Shown here: positions 23,780 to 37,020 of the stretch, piece after piece | How the letters are laid out: each line of letters opens with the position of its first letter | Position numbering within the stretch: position 1 is the first letter of the stretch | Source: Agrocybe praecox | Lineage: Eukaryota; Basidiomycota; Agaricomycetes; Agaricales; Agrocybaceae | Length of the DNA stretch: 64,000 bases | NCBI GenBank assembly: GCA_964017145.1 | Contig: OZ024843.1 | Coordinates: 4,234,443-4,298,442 of the forward strand | Direction: 5' to 3' | Position numbers and translations under genes: made by a program | The notes under the pieces: model-generated | Seen by the model: the letters and a program-made list of their open reading frames with translations, nothing else | What the model was told of the DNA's origin: nothing | Databases searched by the model: none

Positions 23780-24217
23780 TTACGAGAACAAACCCACCGA
23801 AGTGACGACAGCCAATGCCGTAAAGTAATCCCCGATGACGTAGCCGGTGATTGCGGTACTCAAGCTGCTAGATGAAAGGATAAAGTTTGATATCATCGAT
23901 AGGGTTACAAAAGTGCCAGTATATACGACCGAGGAGTGTATCATGATGTAAATGATATGCTGATATCGACGCCTGTAAATATGAATCTCTGAGGTTCGTG
24001 AGTAGATTGAGAACCAGATCGTGATTGTCGCTGATAGGCTAGTAGCTGCGACGACATAAAATAGAGCAGCGGGTAGGCTGTTTATTTGATGCGAGGTCTG
24101 TAGCGATGGTTTGAAGAAGGAAAGGTCTACCAATGCTACGTTTGTCACACTAAGTCCTGTATCAGAATAATTCCAGATTATGTCATGCCTTTTGCGGAGG
24201 ATTGGACAACATGCCAA
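23780..24217 (-). pseudogene. C-terminal half of a 7TM membrane protein, degenerate
   Basis: The open frame encodes about three membrane segments. Its pattern YSRTSEIHIYRRRYQHIIY, then a TM helix with YTGTFVTLSMI, matches the C-terminal half of the intact 7TM gene next door (YFSTRVNPKARRRYAQIVE, then YSLSALLVAITM). No convincing N-terminal half can be assembled from 24,220-24,530, so this is either a truncated relic or a gene with exons I could not resolve. It is convergent in origin with, and opposite in strand to, the intact gene. Confidence 0.5.
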
Positions 24218-24854
24218 CTTCGGCTTTAAATAGTACTCCTAGATGTTGTTCGTCCTATCAAATTGGGTGCTATTCATTTGATTTGAGAGTTAGGACCTAG
24301 GCTTTGCACTCTGAATCCTGGGCGTTCGTTGTGATGGGCGTCTGTCCTATTGGTGAGGGTCGTCTCCACATGGATTTGTTCCGTATGGGGTATGTATGTA
24401 TCAAACATGATCTCTTGATGATCTCAACAGAGACTTTACCTTGAACTGCAAGATAGCGATGCAGAACGTGTAAAAAGTCTGATAGACTCACAGAAGTGGT
24501 CAATTAGATGCTCGAGGAGTTACTCTGACCCTGTTGATCAGACGAGATGGTGGATTTAAGGAGCCTTATTACACTCCGTTGAATTTTGCCATCACAGATT
24601 TAACCTTATCTGGTATTAGAACGTCAAAAGCACAAGGTACATATTTTGGGAATATAACCACCTGAGATGTCAATACAGTACATAAGAAACGCTCTTTAAC
24701 GCTTCGATTGAATCATTGTACTCTGGTACCCTAACAACGAGGTAACATATTAACTCAGATAGTAACGCTCCAGATATTTTTCAATAGAGGTTAGGGAATG
24801 GTACATAAGTAGAGGAAGCTCCTCTCTTAGTGTAGCACATAATCATTGTCCAAC

Positions 24855-26193
24855 ATGTCCATGTCTTCCCAGAGTGATGACATTCCTTCCATACCATTTC
24901 AAAGATCGATTATCAGCGGCAACCTAAACGCAACACTGATGTTCACATTTCTCGCGGGTGTGTCTAACCTTATTTTTATGTGCCATGATTTAAATTACTC
25001 ATTTCTAAAGTACAAAGGAGCATGTATTGGACTTTATATTTTCACACTTCGAATTTACTGTGAGGTCAACTCGTGTGACGATATATTAGCCGGAAATACA
25101 GCACACCGGTCCCGACCCGGCCAGCGTGTTGTTACTTGTACTCTCATAGCGCTGTTCACTCTAGTTTTAGCCGAGTTGATCATGCAGTGGTATTTCATCC
25201 ACATCTGTTATGTGGGTGGAGATGCAAGTACAAGATTGGATATCTTCGGTCTCAGTTTCGGCTCTGCGTCTATGCCTGTGCTATATACGCTGAATGTCGT
25301 AATCACCGGATTAGGTCCAAGCCTTGCGGATGAGCTCCTGGTAAATATTCGGTGATAAACCCTAAGAACGTTTTTTTTACTAAATTGATTTCCATTTAAA
25401 AACTAGATATGGCGATGTTGGCATGTCTTCCGTCAGCAAAGATATCTGAGGTTGGCACTCCTCTGCATCTATATTCCGGAATTGGGTGCGTTAGTTTATT
25501 CTGATCAACTAAATCACATGCTCATATAGTTCCATAGTACTAATTATCGTCGTCGATGTCATCACTGGACTCCTGTTCTTCAATCTAACAGTTGCGACCA
25601 ATCAATTGGCACAACAGTTCGACATGTTACAAGGGATTAGCCAGTGCGTGACTGCTGCAGCAAGTATGGTTGCAACAATTGCGATTGGCGGGAAAATATA
25701 TTTCTCAACAAGAGTAAACCCCAAGGCTCGAAGACGATATGCGCAAATCGTCGAAATTACGATACAGTCCTCCGCTTTATACTCTCTTTCAGCATTGCTG
25801 GTCGCAATAACAATGCTGATTAACATCAACGGAAGTACCACTTCGATTGGATCTATGCTCTTTAATGCCAATGCATATGCCAATGTAATTTTACTCATTG
25901 CAGCCGTACGTTACCCAATTATCAACAAAGCGTAGTGTCTCTCTAATATTGTGGTACAATAGGCAGTTTTCCCAACTCTCATGGTTGCTCGTCTCGATCT
26001 GGCGAAAGATAAGGCAACCAATGAGGATTTCTCAACCGACTCATCTCTGATGTACAGGAGATGTCTCTGTGCTTTCTTGAAGCGATTATTCCAGACTCCG
26101 GAATATCAAAAATTCAACATGTACCTTGTGATAAGACAGTCGAGAGATTGCACGACGAACCAGTGTAGACTCACTGTCTGCAGTACATGCTAG
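24855..26193 (+). CDS. putative 7-transmembrane protein of a fungal-specific family
   Basis: Six exons join in frame: 24855-24957, 25018-25059, 25102-25340, 25407-25485, 25538-25905, 25963-26193. They give 353 residues. Hydrophobic segments are spread through the protein, and the loop after the fourth or fifth carries DELLIWRCWHVFRQQRYLRL, a conserved feature of a large basidiomycete family of multi-pass proteins (D-x-L-x-x-W-R). Asn-rich extracellular N-terminus and a hydrophilic tail follow the receptor-like layout, but ligand and signalling role are unknown. Intron 2 (42 bases) is short and its borders are the least certain. A degenerate relative lies immediately upstream on the other strand. 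Confidence 0.72.
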
Positions 26194-26342
26194 TTTCCCT
26201 TTCAATAATTAAATAATTATGTTTGGATTTTCTCTCAAATCTGTACGGTCACCAGACATAATTTCACACTAAATCTCCCTAACGAATTATTCTCTTTATT
26301 TTTCATTTCGTTTCGAATACATTATCTTGCCTCGTTTAAGGT

Positions 26343-26842
26343 TTACGACTCAATCTCCACTCGGAATTCAATGCAGCGGGCCACAGCATGCCTCCCGAGT
26401 CTCATTACAACAACCGCACGTTTCATTCCCATGATACTGCATCCATTACGAAATTCATGAAGCTCGTCACCAGTTCTTCGAGGTGTCCAATCGGTCTCTA
26501 TGGAAGTTGTATACGCGCGCAAACAGTACATGCATTATAAAAAGTAGGTAGAGATGTTTGGAGTTCGTCAGCAACCCGCCTTGTACAACATGTCAAATCA
26601 TTGTCACCATAATGCCGCATGCCGTGGAGGACATACCTCATGAACACCTCGGCACGGCCACATGCGAGACCACGAGCGTCTGCGTAGGCTACTTTCTCAC
26701 AGGGATACGTCTGGAACTGTTGGAAATTCTGGACACGGTGGAGCACACTGGATACGTGTTTATGATTTGTCCGAGGAGCTTTTGGTTTGTTTCCGCAGGT
26801 CTTTGATGAAGAGGAGAGAGATGTAAGGTTTAATGTTATCAT
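26343..26842 (-). CDS. possible small multi-exon gene, unknown
   Basis: A frame from the ATG at 26,842 contains KVAYADARGLACGRAEVFMR followed by a good GTATGT donor, and a second frame at 26,531-26,343 reads TDWTPRRTGDELHEF to a stop. Both have protein-like composition but I could not join them cleanly. No family is recognised. Confidence 0.3.
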
Positions 26843-27012
26843 TGAGGGCCTTTGCGGGTACGAAGTAACTTCTTTTGTCTTGTCGTTGATTCGGCGTATG
26901 TTTTATTTATAAGTGTCCAGAGATAGCCTACGTACCGAGGAGAGAAAGATCATAAAAGTATACTCGTATGGTATCATACCGAAATTTATGTTCGTGGACT
27001 TGATAGTGAGTG

Positions 27013-28070
27013 TTACGAGAATCTATTAGACATGTACATCAGAAGAACGTGGAAGAGTCTGAGAGATAATCTGAATCCGAGACCAGCAAGCAAATGAAGG
27101 AGCGACGCTGCGATAGTTAGGAAGTGGAGAATTAGAATAGTTGAGAGGTACATGGAAAAATCGGGCGATAAGTGCATGGGTGGCGGATGATCGACTGCAG
27201 GATTTATGGAGACTACGGAAGGCTTATACACGATGCAGATGTGCGCCTTCCCGTAATAGATATTGAACGGTCAGATTTCCGAACTGAAAGTAGGGGTGAA
27301 TCTGGGGTGGTTCGCCGATTTCCTTTAGACCAACCTCCTATGAAAGTACTTACGCTTCTACGAAGTCTCTGTTGTGAACAATTAGCCGATAGATTTATGA
27401 TAGTGAAAGCGCTCTCACCTAGTCCAGAGGTCATGAGACTAGCATACCGAAGCAGAGAGCTGCGGGTTCAGGATCTAGACTTACACGCGACTTACCCTAG
27501 GACACCAGAAAGAAACCTTCAAAACACATAGGATATCTCCGAGACCAAGAAATTAAGTGTTTGTTAGTATATCATAACGTACCTAAGTTTTCTCAACGTT
27601 ATCGAGCGACTTACAAAGTCATTATTCGAAAAACGGTGAGTCGAGTCTGGAAAGAACAACTTGAACGAGGTACGCAACGTGTTGCATAATAAACTCACCT
27701 CGGAACGCTTGATGTACCCGTGTTCCCTGCCATACTGGCCCACATATATATGTGTGGGGAGCACATGGCCGGCTTCTTCCCCAACATCTCCCACAGGTTC
27801 TTTTCACATTCCCTCGAGATTTCACGTTCATACCGGGTCCGATGATACATTATCCATTTTAGCTGTAACCGGGTTTATCTCGGAGTTTTCGTACTGAAAT
27901 TGGGTGGCGCATAAAAAAGAAAAGGTGAGTTTGTGGGATGATGAGGTTGTATTGGGGAATTTTTTATTGGCAATAGAAGCAGAAACAAAAATACGCACCT
28001 GGTGATGGATGATACTGGACAAAAAGAAATTAAAAAGGTACGGTCAAGGGTGTCGCCATGCTGACCAAGC
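27013..28070 (-). other. possible unresolved minus-strand gene, otherwise intergenic
   Basis: Protein-like stretches on the minus strand include NPVTAKMDNVSSDP near 27,850 and NLWEMLGKKPAMCSPHIYMW near 27,760, the latter ending at a GTGAGT donor, and a hydrophobic stretch at 27,146-27,013. Small introns may separate them. I cannot produce a complete model. Confidence 0.25.
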
Positions 28071-28212
28071 AAACCCTAACCTAAAGTTACCGAGCCTCGT
28101 GTTATGAACTTTTGGTGACCAGTCAGCTTACTCCCGTCTCCCATCCCATCATATACCCCTAGTCCAGTTGCTCGCTACACAACACAGCCCACAGCGAGCT
28201 TCAGGCTCTACG

Positions 28213-31200
28213 ATGGCGCAATCAGCTACCTCCTCCATCATAAGCTTACCACTAGTCTCGCCACCACCACCAGGATTACAAGAAGCGACGAAAAATTCAA
28301 CCGTCGCATGGCAGGAGGACCTCGAGGCGCTGTTTCGTCATGCGAAAGATAGGTTTCCAGATGTTGTTTGGGAGCTGATTGGAGATGAAAACGATCCTTA
28401 TGGGAGTGTCGAGGAGGTCTGGGGTCACAAAGGTGCGGTCAACATTGCCAGCTCTCCTAGCGCCACAGGGAAATATGGTTGATTTTACTTTGAACAAATT
28501 ATAGCTATCGTTTATGCACGAGCACCGCCCAGCTTTCAAACAAGATATTTCTCATTTCGAGCGAATGGCATTACTTCACCGTCACCGTATCCATCGTCCC
28601 CGTCTGGATTCAACTATCCAGCGGAATCTGCCCTGTCGTTAGGTATGGAATCGTCGTTAAACCTCGTGAGGAACCAAGACCCAGATCGTACTCCATCCCC
28701 TTTTCAACGTGCTGCATCACCATCGAACACCGCCGTTGTCACCCAACCAGGTCCAACATCAACATTACGCCTGACAACTTCCCTCAACCCCGCACTTTTC
28801 AGCAACGAGCTCGAATACTTATACACTGGAAAAGGTTTCGGCGAGGCATTCGAATTCCTCTTCGATAGCTCTGAATCCCGCGACCGAACACCAGGAGGCC
28901 TGCTCGGAAACGGTGAGGACGACGACAAAGCCGAATCACTGCGTATCGATAAACTTCGCAAGGACCTCGTGTTCATGTGGAGATCACGGCTCTACTCGGA
29001 CGTACGCATTGCACTCACAGGGAACTTTGGCAGCAGCAGCGGGCACCACGAGAGCACGACCGCAATTTTCTCTTCCCATAGATTCATCCTCGTTTCGCGG
29101 TCGTCGTATTTCCACACGGCGTTGTTAGCATGGCCGGTGCACAAGAACGCTACGGCCGAACCTCCAACGTTGACTTTACCTTCTCCACCATTCACACCGG
29201 CCTCGTTGCACTTCACACTTGGGTTTATTTACACGGGGACTTTGATCTTCTCGCACCGGTCGTACGACCTTTCAACGGCTTTTACCATCATGAAAGCCGC
29301 GTTGTACCTTTCCTTGGATACCCTTCATGACGAAATTCAAGCCCGAATCGTTCAAGAAATGTGTCATGGGCTGTTCCACGCGTTCATCCCTTTCGCGGAG
29401 TATGAGAATTTAACGGGTGGAAAATGGGGTACAGGCGGATGCAGATGTCGCCAATGCGCACGACGCGCCCCTCGCGTCCTTGAATTCTCCCTCGAGGAAG
29501 ACTCTCGCAACCCAAACCTCGAACGCGGCGCGCGGAGGGCCCTCGTAGGCTTGTTTGGCGAAGGCTGGTGTACCCAAGAATTTGCAGCACTATCACCGAA
29601 ACTGCGCGATTCTATATTACGTGGAGTAGGCAAGCGGACTACACCCCTCAACGTCTTCCCGCTTCTTTTTGCCGCTGAACATGCGTTGGCCAAGCTCGGA
29701 AACGTTATTGAACCATGGGGCGATACCGTGCGGGAGATGGTACTCCAGGCAAGGAAGAGCATGGATGAGCTTTTGTGCAGGGAGTCGGATGCGTGTTTCA
29801 AGGCGGATGAGTGGATGGAGCTTATGGAGAATAACGCGGTTAGATTCGATGATGGAGAACGGGTCGAGTGGGTTAACGCGGCGATTATGAGAGGTGTGAA
29901 GGAACAGTTTGTACCTGTGCTTTATCAAGTACGTTTTTCTTTTTTTAATTCTCGATTCGCGGGATATTTTTACTCAACCTTTTCCCTCCATTTTTAGACG
30001 CTTGTATCTGCAATTTTGTTAAGGCCACATCCGACCGATACAAACGAACCCTTTTTATCACCCAATTCGCAAATCCATATGCAAGTCGAACAGACACGAA
30101 TCGAACTGCTCAGATGGATTGGAAAGCGATGGTTAGATATTCGACAACAGTCTGGGTTTGATCCTTTGGAAGATTGGGCCTTGAAGGAAATTAGCGATCG
30201 TACGTTTTAGATTTTTCCTCTTTATTTTAAAATAATTTGTAATAATTGCTAACTTGAAATACACACGACAGACCTCGAAGTACCCATAGACGACCTCCTT
30301 AGTCCTCCATCATACTCTTCCCCGAAAGGCGCCAAAGCGCAGTCTCACATCCACCTTCGGCCGATATCTAACCACCCTCACACGTCCAAAGCAGACGCCG
30401 AGAGCGACGCGGCGAGCAGCATGCGCGTCAGCCTCCTCAGCAGGAATTTTCCTATGCGGCAAGGCAACGCCTCATCTGCCTCCGTCTCGGCTTCGTACCA
30501 ATCCGCCAACTCGGGATCGCCGTCGATGTCTCGTGATCGCGATCGCGTGGATTCTCGATCATCTATCCATTCTGCGCGTAGCGCCCGTAGTGTGACGACG
30601 GTGTCGAGTGTGGCGAGCAATAGCACGATTTCGGCTGCGCCTCGTGGACAACATCATCGTTCGTCTGCTGCGAACAATGGCGGTGATTCGCCTGCAAGGA
30701 GGTTTGCAAGTGATGTTCGTGCGAGTCGGTTGAAGCAGGAGCTGAGGGATAGGCCAGACTCGAAGTTGACGCCGTCTCCGCGGATGCAACCTTCGATTGT
30801 TGAGCCTGAGCAGGATACGGACGATCAGGAAGAGGACAATATGGACGTGGATGAAGATGAGGGGGATAGGACGATGCGGGTTGGTGATGTCGCCCAGACT
30901 CTGGCAGACAACGAAACAGATCATGGGCTGCCTGATGCTGGGGATGAACAAAATCTGTTGGAGAACGAGCACGACAGCCAGGAGGAGGCGCAGAGTCGGT
31001 CGAGCATGACTGGTTCGGTATATCACACGCCGAGCGCACAACCACAAAGGAGACTTATATCTCGTACGTCGGTATCAAGCGTCGCTTCCAGTGCAAGGCT
31101 GGGTGGATCCTCTACAGCTCCGCGACCGAAATCTTTAGCACCCTCCATCAAATCCCTTACTCCTTCCCGTAAACCAGCCACACCCTCCATCCGCACATCT

Positions 31201-33207
31201 CCGACGACTACACGTCCAAATTCTCGAGGAAGTACTCATTCGACTGCCACTGGAACTGGTAGGACCCGCGTAACCTCTAAACCTGGTGTACCTGCTACTT
31301 CAGCTTCCCGTCCTTCGTCTCGAGTATCGACGACTTCCATGTCCAGTCGACCCGTATCAACCGCGTCTGCGTTAACATCTGCAGAAAGCACAAGGACGTA
31401 CCGAACTGCCAGTAGCGGTGGTGGTGGTGGTTTATCGACCCCAATCGCTGCTCGTTCGAGGCGGATATCTGCAGCATCGACGGCTAGCGTACGTACTGCA
31501 GGTGGCAGCAGGTCAGCAGCTGGTTCGCCTGTCAATGAGCGTAAAAGAAAAGTCTCGGGGGCGTCTGTTAGTTCGGTGGCGAGTAACGCTGGAAGCACGC
31601 GATCAACGAACACTACGACAAGGAAAACGGGTGTAGGTGCGACACCGATGAAACGAGCACCCTCACTACCTGTCGCCGATCCATTCAAGTTGAGTCCAGC
31701 GGCTGCAGCGAGGAGTCCAAGATCACCAGCCATGCAGGCGTCATTCTCGGTTGGAGCCACCGCCTCACCGAATTCACCTGCTGTTAGGCGCTCGGTATCT
31801 GGCTCGACATCATCATTGGCGCCAAAGAAAGTCGTCACACCGAAGAAGTCAACAGAATCATTACGGAAATCGGATACTTCGAAGAAACCATCCGCACCAC
31901 CATCGCCTGTACCCGCCTCTGCGAGCTCAACATCAACACCGAAGGCTGCTGCGTCCACACCTCCTTCAAGATCTCCTGCTACAGAAACGCCGCCTGCATT
32001 ACCTGAGAAAGACGTCGAATCTTCCCCGCCGCCTCCGAAGGTCGCCGAAAAGGTTGAAAAGGAAAATATGGTTCCCTCCTCGTCGCTTCTTCTCTCACCG
32101 CCTGCTCCCTCGTCAGCGTCTAGCGACTCATCGACGGCAACAGCTACACTCCCAGAAACCATTCCCAATACTTCAAGCACGATCACTATCAAACCTAAGA
32201 CATATCATCCTGAAGGTTCAAGCCCCGGCAACGAACACAAGAAATCGAGCAGTGCCGCTTCAATTTCTAGTATCGCTACGTTGAAGAAGAAAGGGTCCAC
32301 GGATACGATTAAGACCGTCAAATCGTCCGGTCTGTCCATCATTTCGGATAACGCACCGAAATCTTCCTCTACCTCGTCCACGACGGCCTCATCGCCTCCG
32401 CTCCCTCCCGTTCCAGGTTCCCTTCCTGCTTCTCCTTCTCCGTCCCACTCGAGTTTTGCCTCCTTCCCTTCATCTTCCTCCCCAATTTCTAAGTCGCTCT
32501 CCCCGCTCCATCCAAATTCTAAACAATCATCATCATTCCACTCTTCCATTGATAGCGTACTCGCTTCCGACAAGCCCACAGGCGCTACACTCGAAATTGG
32601 TATTCCGTGCATAATTTCATCCAAACGGAAACGTTTCAAGGCTTACGCACGTTACATCGGCGAAGTTATTGGCGAAACTGGTCCTTGGGTCGGTGTCGAA
32701 GTGCCTCTCCCCATTGGTTCCACAGACGCCGCCTGGGGAGTAGAATCAAACAACATGATAAATAACATGTACAATAATGCAATGAATGGTCGACCAAACG
32801 ACGTTACGCAGTGGAACGACGGCTCGTTAGGGGGGATTCGCTACTTCGAGATCGGTGGGATGGGTTCTGAGTGGGGGGATTATGGCTCGGGCGGTGGTAT
32901 TGCGTCTGCATCGTATGAGGACAGAGCAGCGCGAAGGAGAAGGCTCGAGGGCGTTAGTGGGAGCTTTAGCAGTGCTGGTGGCGGTAGCATCCTCGGTCGC
33001 GAGGGCAGCAAAGGCTTCATGACTTTGAAGCGCGATCGAGATAGGGAGAGGGACTTTGACCAGCTGAGCATCGCATCGGACAGGATGAAGAGGATGCGCA
33101 GCGTCAGTCCTGCTGTGTCTGATATGTCAGGTACGGAGTCAATGGGTTTGTTTGTTAGACCGCAGCAGGTATTGTATGTCGTTGATGCTGTTGGCTCGGA
33201 TTTGTGA
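28213..33207 (+). CDS. BTB-BTB-CAP-Gly protein
   Basis: Four exons (28213-28432, 28505-29928, 29998-30199, 30272-33207) give 1,593 residues. The first intron was placed at 28,433 because it restores a BTB core: DVVWELIGDE ... WGHKAIVYARAPPSFQTRYF. A second BTB-like unit covers about residues 235-352 (LYSDVRIALTG, FSSHRFILVSRSSYF, LGFIYTGTL). Residues ~535-1385 are Ser/Thr/Pro-rich, basic and disordered, with many SP and TP sites. The C-terminus (about 1388-1585) is a CAP-Gly domain: YIGEVIGETGPWVGVEVP, then NDGSLGGIRYF and LFVRPQQV, with a ~35-residue insert before NDG. CAP-Gly binds EEY/F tails of tubulin or EB1, and BTB dimerises or recruits Cul3, so a microtubule-associated adaptor is likely. 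The exact role is unknown. Confidence 0.88.
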
Positions 33208-34824
33208 TCCTCCTTGCCTTTTCTTCTTTTCTTTCGTTGCTTTTCAACCCTTGACGCCCTTATGTTTCTGAATACGCACTTCGTTATGCCCTCCGCCTGT
33301 TCCTCGCTTTCCTCCGCATTTTGTGTTTTGGTTTTTCTGAGGATGTTCGTTCTTCGTTGTTCGGGATTTTCTTTTTTTCACTTCTGCCTGCTACCTTTGT
33401 TGATATTCTTCCTAGAGTACTTACTAATTGTGATTTCATGAATTCAATCTTTGTTCACTTTCCGGTTCATGACGAACATATCCTAATCATGCTTCTATTT
33501 TCTTTCTGTTTCCTTTTGTTCTGCGTTCAGATCGTCCTCGCTTCGCAAGCACTTCATACAGAGATTACATGTCTTGAGACTTGATCGCATCCTCGTCGCA
33601 TCGTATTGTTTATCACACACTCGTTATTCTTTCCTAGTATAATTATCTCGTTGGTTCGCTCATTTGGTTCCCGATTTCTTCACCATATCATCGTCACTGT
33701 CGAATTGCTGTATTTACTCCGAAATACATTTTTTCTTGCATCCGTATCCGTCTGACTTACGTCCAATGCGTGTGCTACTGAAGTTTGTGAATTATTTTTT
33801 TCCCTTCATTCTTGTTTGGGCCCATCCTTGCTCCGCACAGGCAACAATCGCATTTTTACTTTCGGAAGGATCGCCTCGCTTTGTTCTCTCGCATTACTAG
33901 TAACAACTCAAGTGTGTTTAGTTAGTTATCTGCGTTCGTTTTCTCCTCTTTATCCTCTGCTCATGCTTTTCGCGTGCTCTTGCATCGTACTTTAATTTTT
34001 TTGGAGAGGTCAGATCCTGCTGGTCACGACCGGGTTACTCCAATTAAAGAACTTATATATTTATCACAGGCATCCTTTCATCGATATTCCTTTCTCATCC
34101 CCTTCGCAGTGCGTGTGCGTATGCGTGATTTGTTCCCTTTCTGCCACTCTTTTATCTCCTTATTTATCTTCATTCTAACCCTATTCTCTGCATTCAAGGC
34201 TAAGCTCATTGAAATCATGTTAAATCTTTGGCGCTTTATCTTTAGGATGCTGTCGTGGTAATATGTGTTGATGATCTTGGACGAGACTTATAAACAAGCG
34301 ATGATGAGAGTTGGGCACAGAATATGTAGAAAGTACGATTACACCTCACGTTTTCGACATTTGCCTGGCTTGGACCGTCCAGATTTTTTCACTAGTCATA
34401 ATAGGAGCCTGTGCAAGCCTCTCGACCTCTAAGTCTTTTGGCAGTTTGTAGTACCTTTACCATCATATGATCGTTGTATCGTGCATGCATTTTTCATGCG
34501 CTCGCCATGTTGTTGTGGATTGGTGTAGAGTCGATGATACCGCAAAATTCAGTGTTCATCGAGAATTTTTCTCATAAAAATCGTCTGCACCGAGAATTGT
34601 ACACAAGCCTGATCAACGAAGGTATTATTAGGGGAGACAAACTGAAATATGAGATCCAACGACTACGGTGATCGAAATTTCCTACACACTTATAATTATA
34701 CAGTTAACAAATAAATACTAAATATTCAAGGAAACGGATGGTTCAATGAAAGGCTGTGTTCAGTAGGGAGTATTGCAAATAATAAGTTGTGAATGAAAGG
34801 ACAAAATATGGTGCAGTTTGATGG
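33208..34824. other. pyrimidine-rich intergenic stretch
   Basis: The plus strand from 33,214 to 34,260 is very rich in T and C (TTCTTTTC-type runs), giving successive hydrophobic but artefactual open frames. It probably includes the 3' UTR of the BTB/CAP-Gly gene. A 65-residue frame at 34,474-34,671 cannot be supported as a gene. Confidence 0.5.
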
Positions 34825-36945
34825 TTAAGAAATGGTCTTGCAGATGATTTCGTTATCCCAACCTTCAGAGTTGACACCTTTCTGAACGACTAGGAGATCC
34901 TTGGGGTCGATCATCTTTTTGATCCTCAAGAGGCGGGCATAGTTGGGACCCCAGTATGCCTCTGTTATGTCACTCGTAAGTTAGTGGGGGCTTAGAATAA
35001 CAAAAGAATATTACACGTACGTTGCCAGTCCTCCTCGTAGTAATCAGGCTCGTTAACATACTGACCGCCGTAGGGAGGAGGAGCAAGTTGCTTGAAGACC
35101 TGATTTTCCTGGTTGACATTTCTTCGCAACAACTCGATGTTCTCGAGCGTCGTGGGAGGTAATCCAGGTCCAGTGGGAAGAATGACGAGATCACTGACGA
35201 TGTTTCGGAACGCAGGTGTCACAGAGACATCAGCCGCAGGATTGGTCGCTGCTACACCACCACCGACCATGCTAGAAGTTGACGCATCAGATTGCAAAGA
35301 TCAGACAGGACATCGTTAAGGCACGCACAATCCAGTTCCGCCAGTCAGGTTAGCATAGATCTCGGCCATGCTCCTCGCGGTGGCGGGTGAGGTGATATTC
35401 CTAGGCAAGAGCCAGGAAGACGTGACACTCTGAGGATTGCCCGCCGCTGTCTGCGTCAAATTGAAACCGTGATTGCCATTAACGAGGTTGTCGATGTTCC
35501 AGTCCTGGAACGAAGTATAGTTTACGTATTCCTGGACAGCTACTGTAACACCAGACACGGCATTTGCATCAGCAAGGAATTGGTCCATCAGAGGTTTACC
35601 GTTGGGATTGGCGGGAGGAACTCCTTGATTGAGGAGAGTGAGTGCCAGACCGTTGTCGGTGAAGGGCCAAACACCGCCCCAGCCGACATCGTTCAACCCG
35701 TTGTGGTAACGATTCCAGACTTCCAAGAGGTTTGTGTAAGCGTCCGTGTTGGCGGCTTGAGCGACGAAGAAGAAGGAAGTGTATGCAAAATCTGGGAAGG
35801 TTTTTACAACGCTTTCTACGACAATACCGAACGAAGGGCCTCCACCGCCGCGCAAAGCCCAGAAGAGGTCAGGGTTCTTGTACTCGTTTACAGTGACGAA
35901 TGAGGCGTCTGGAAGGACGACTTTGAATTGAAGCGCATTATCGACTCCTGTTTTTAATGAAAATTGTATGAGAACTGTATTCAGCATAAGTAAGAACAAT
36001 CTCAGTGACGAACCGTAGCCCAAATGGGGGGATAAGGCGCTGTGTCCACCTCCGAGTAGCCATCCTCCAGAGGATCCAACTGAGCCAAAAGGAGCTAAGC
36101 CACCCGGAAGAGAGCGATTGTTAGCGTGCGACTCCCGATACGCGGTACTCCAATTAATGCCAGCGCCCATGGTTACGGCTACACAAATCGCTTGGATGTT
36201 AGGCTGTTTCAACAATATGTGGAATATATGACGTACCGAATTGGCCTTGCGTGTTGCGTGGGGCACCCTTAGGGACAAAATTGTTACTAAATTGGAGTTT
36301 CTGAAGATTACGAGTAAAAACTTCCAAAGCACCAACACCAGCGCTGCGTCCGAGAAGCTCGTGTCTGCGATACCCAATAAGGTGACTTAATTAAACGAAA
36401 TGGAGAGCAGAGAGTAACAAAACTCACCCAGAATTCCTCACGACCAACTTCAAATTGTATTTCGTGGCAAACTTCACCGCTTCTTGAACGTCCTGTACGG
36501 CTGTGACGTTGACAACAGTGGGTGGAATTCTTCCTTGCTGACACGTAGCCCCTTGCGCGCTGACGATGCCGGATCCAAAGGGACACTGTTCCACAACGCC
36601 TCCCGTCGAGTTAAAAAGAACTTCGAAAGTCTCATACTGGAGAGCATTTGTCAGGGTGGAGCGAAATAGGACATTATTGATGTTATTGGTGGCCGTTGCG
36701 CATAATGAAGGAGAGAATACCGACCCAGAGCCAGGGTAACACGAGGCACCCAACGGCTTCTGGTTGAATATCAATGGACGAGACAATCGGGTGCTAAATT
36801 GCTGCCACTGTGCGGACGAAGGATAGCATGGATCTCCCGGAAGACATTTACACTTGACTTGGGGTGACGAGCCGGGTACAAATGCTGATGCAGCGCATGT
36901 AGAAAAGAATAGAGTAAAAGAAAGATACAGAGAAAGAAGGTACAT
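34825..36945 (-). CDS. secreted FAD-linked oxidase, berberine-bridge type
   Basis: Six exons (36945-36428, 36364-36237, 36178-36014, 35947-35329, 35271-35021, 34961-34825) give 605 residues. A signal peptide starts at MYLLSLYLSFTLFFSTCAAS; the ATG at 36,945 is preferred because a TATAAAAGG box lies about 67 bases upstream. The FAD-binding PCMH domain contains NSGHELLGRS, with His174 at the position that forms the covalent 8-alpha histidyl-FAD bond, and GGWLLGGGHSALSPHLGYG. The second covalent Cys of glucooligosaccharide oxidases is not evident, so attachment is probably through His only. The BBE tail reads YVNEPDYYEEDW ... YWGPNYARL. It should oxidise a small alcohol, sugar or secondary metabolite outside the cell while reducing oxygen to peroxide; the substrate cannot be told. 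Confidence 0.93.
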
Positions 36946-37011
36946 CCTCTGCAATGAAGAGAATATATTGGGAAGGAGCGGGATAAGACATCTTTACAAG
37001 CACATTTCCTT

Positions 37012-37020
37012 CCTTTTATA
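37012..37020 (-). promoter_or_regulatory. TATA box of the FAD oxidase gene
   Basis: The minus strand reads TATAAAAGG, a consensus TATA box about 67 bases before the ATG at 36,945. Confidence 0.65.

Noticed and set aside
28433..28504. A 27-base intron at 28,478-28,504 in the BTB gene
   Set aside because: It keeps the frame but is too short for fungal splicing. A 72-base intron starting at 28,433 gives the expected BTB sequence.
31236..32192. 318-residue minus-strand frame
   Set aside because: It is antisense to the Ser/Pro/Thr-rich linker of the BTB/CAP-Gly gene, and its composition mirrors that low-complexity exon.
33214..34261. Succession of hydrophobic plus-strand frames suggesting a membrane protein
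   Set aside because: They result from the T/C-rich strand; there is no consistent frame or splice signal.
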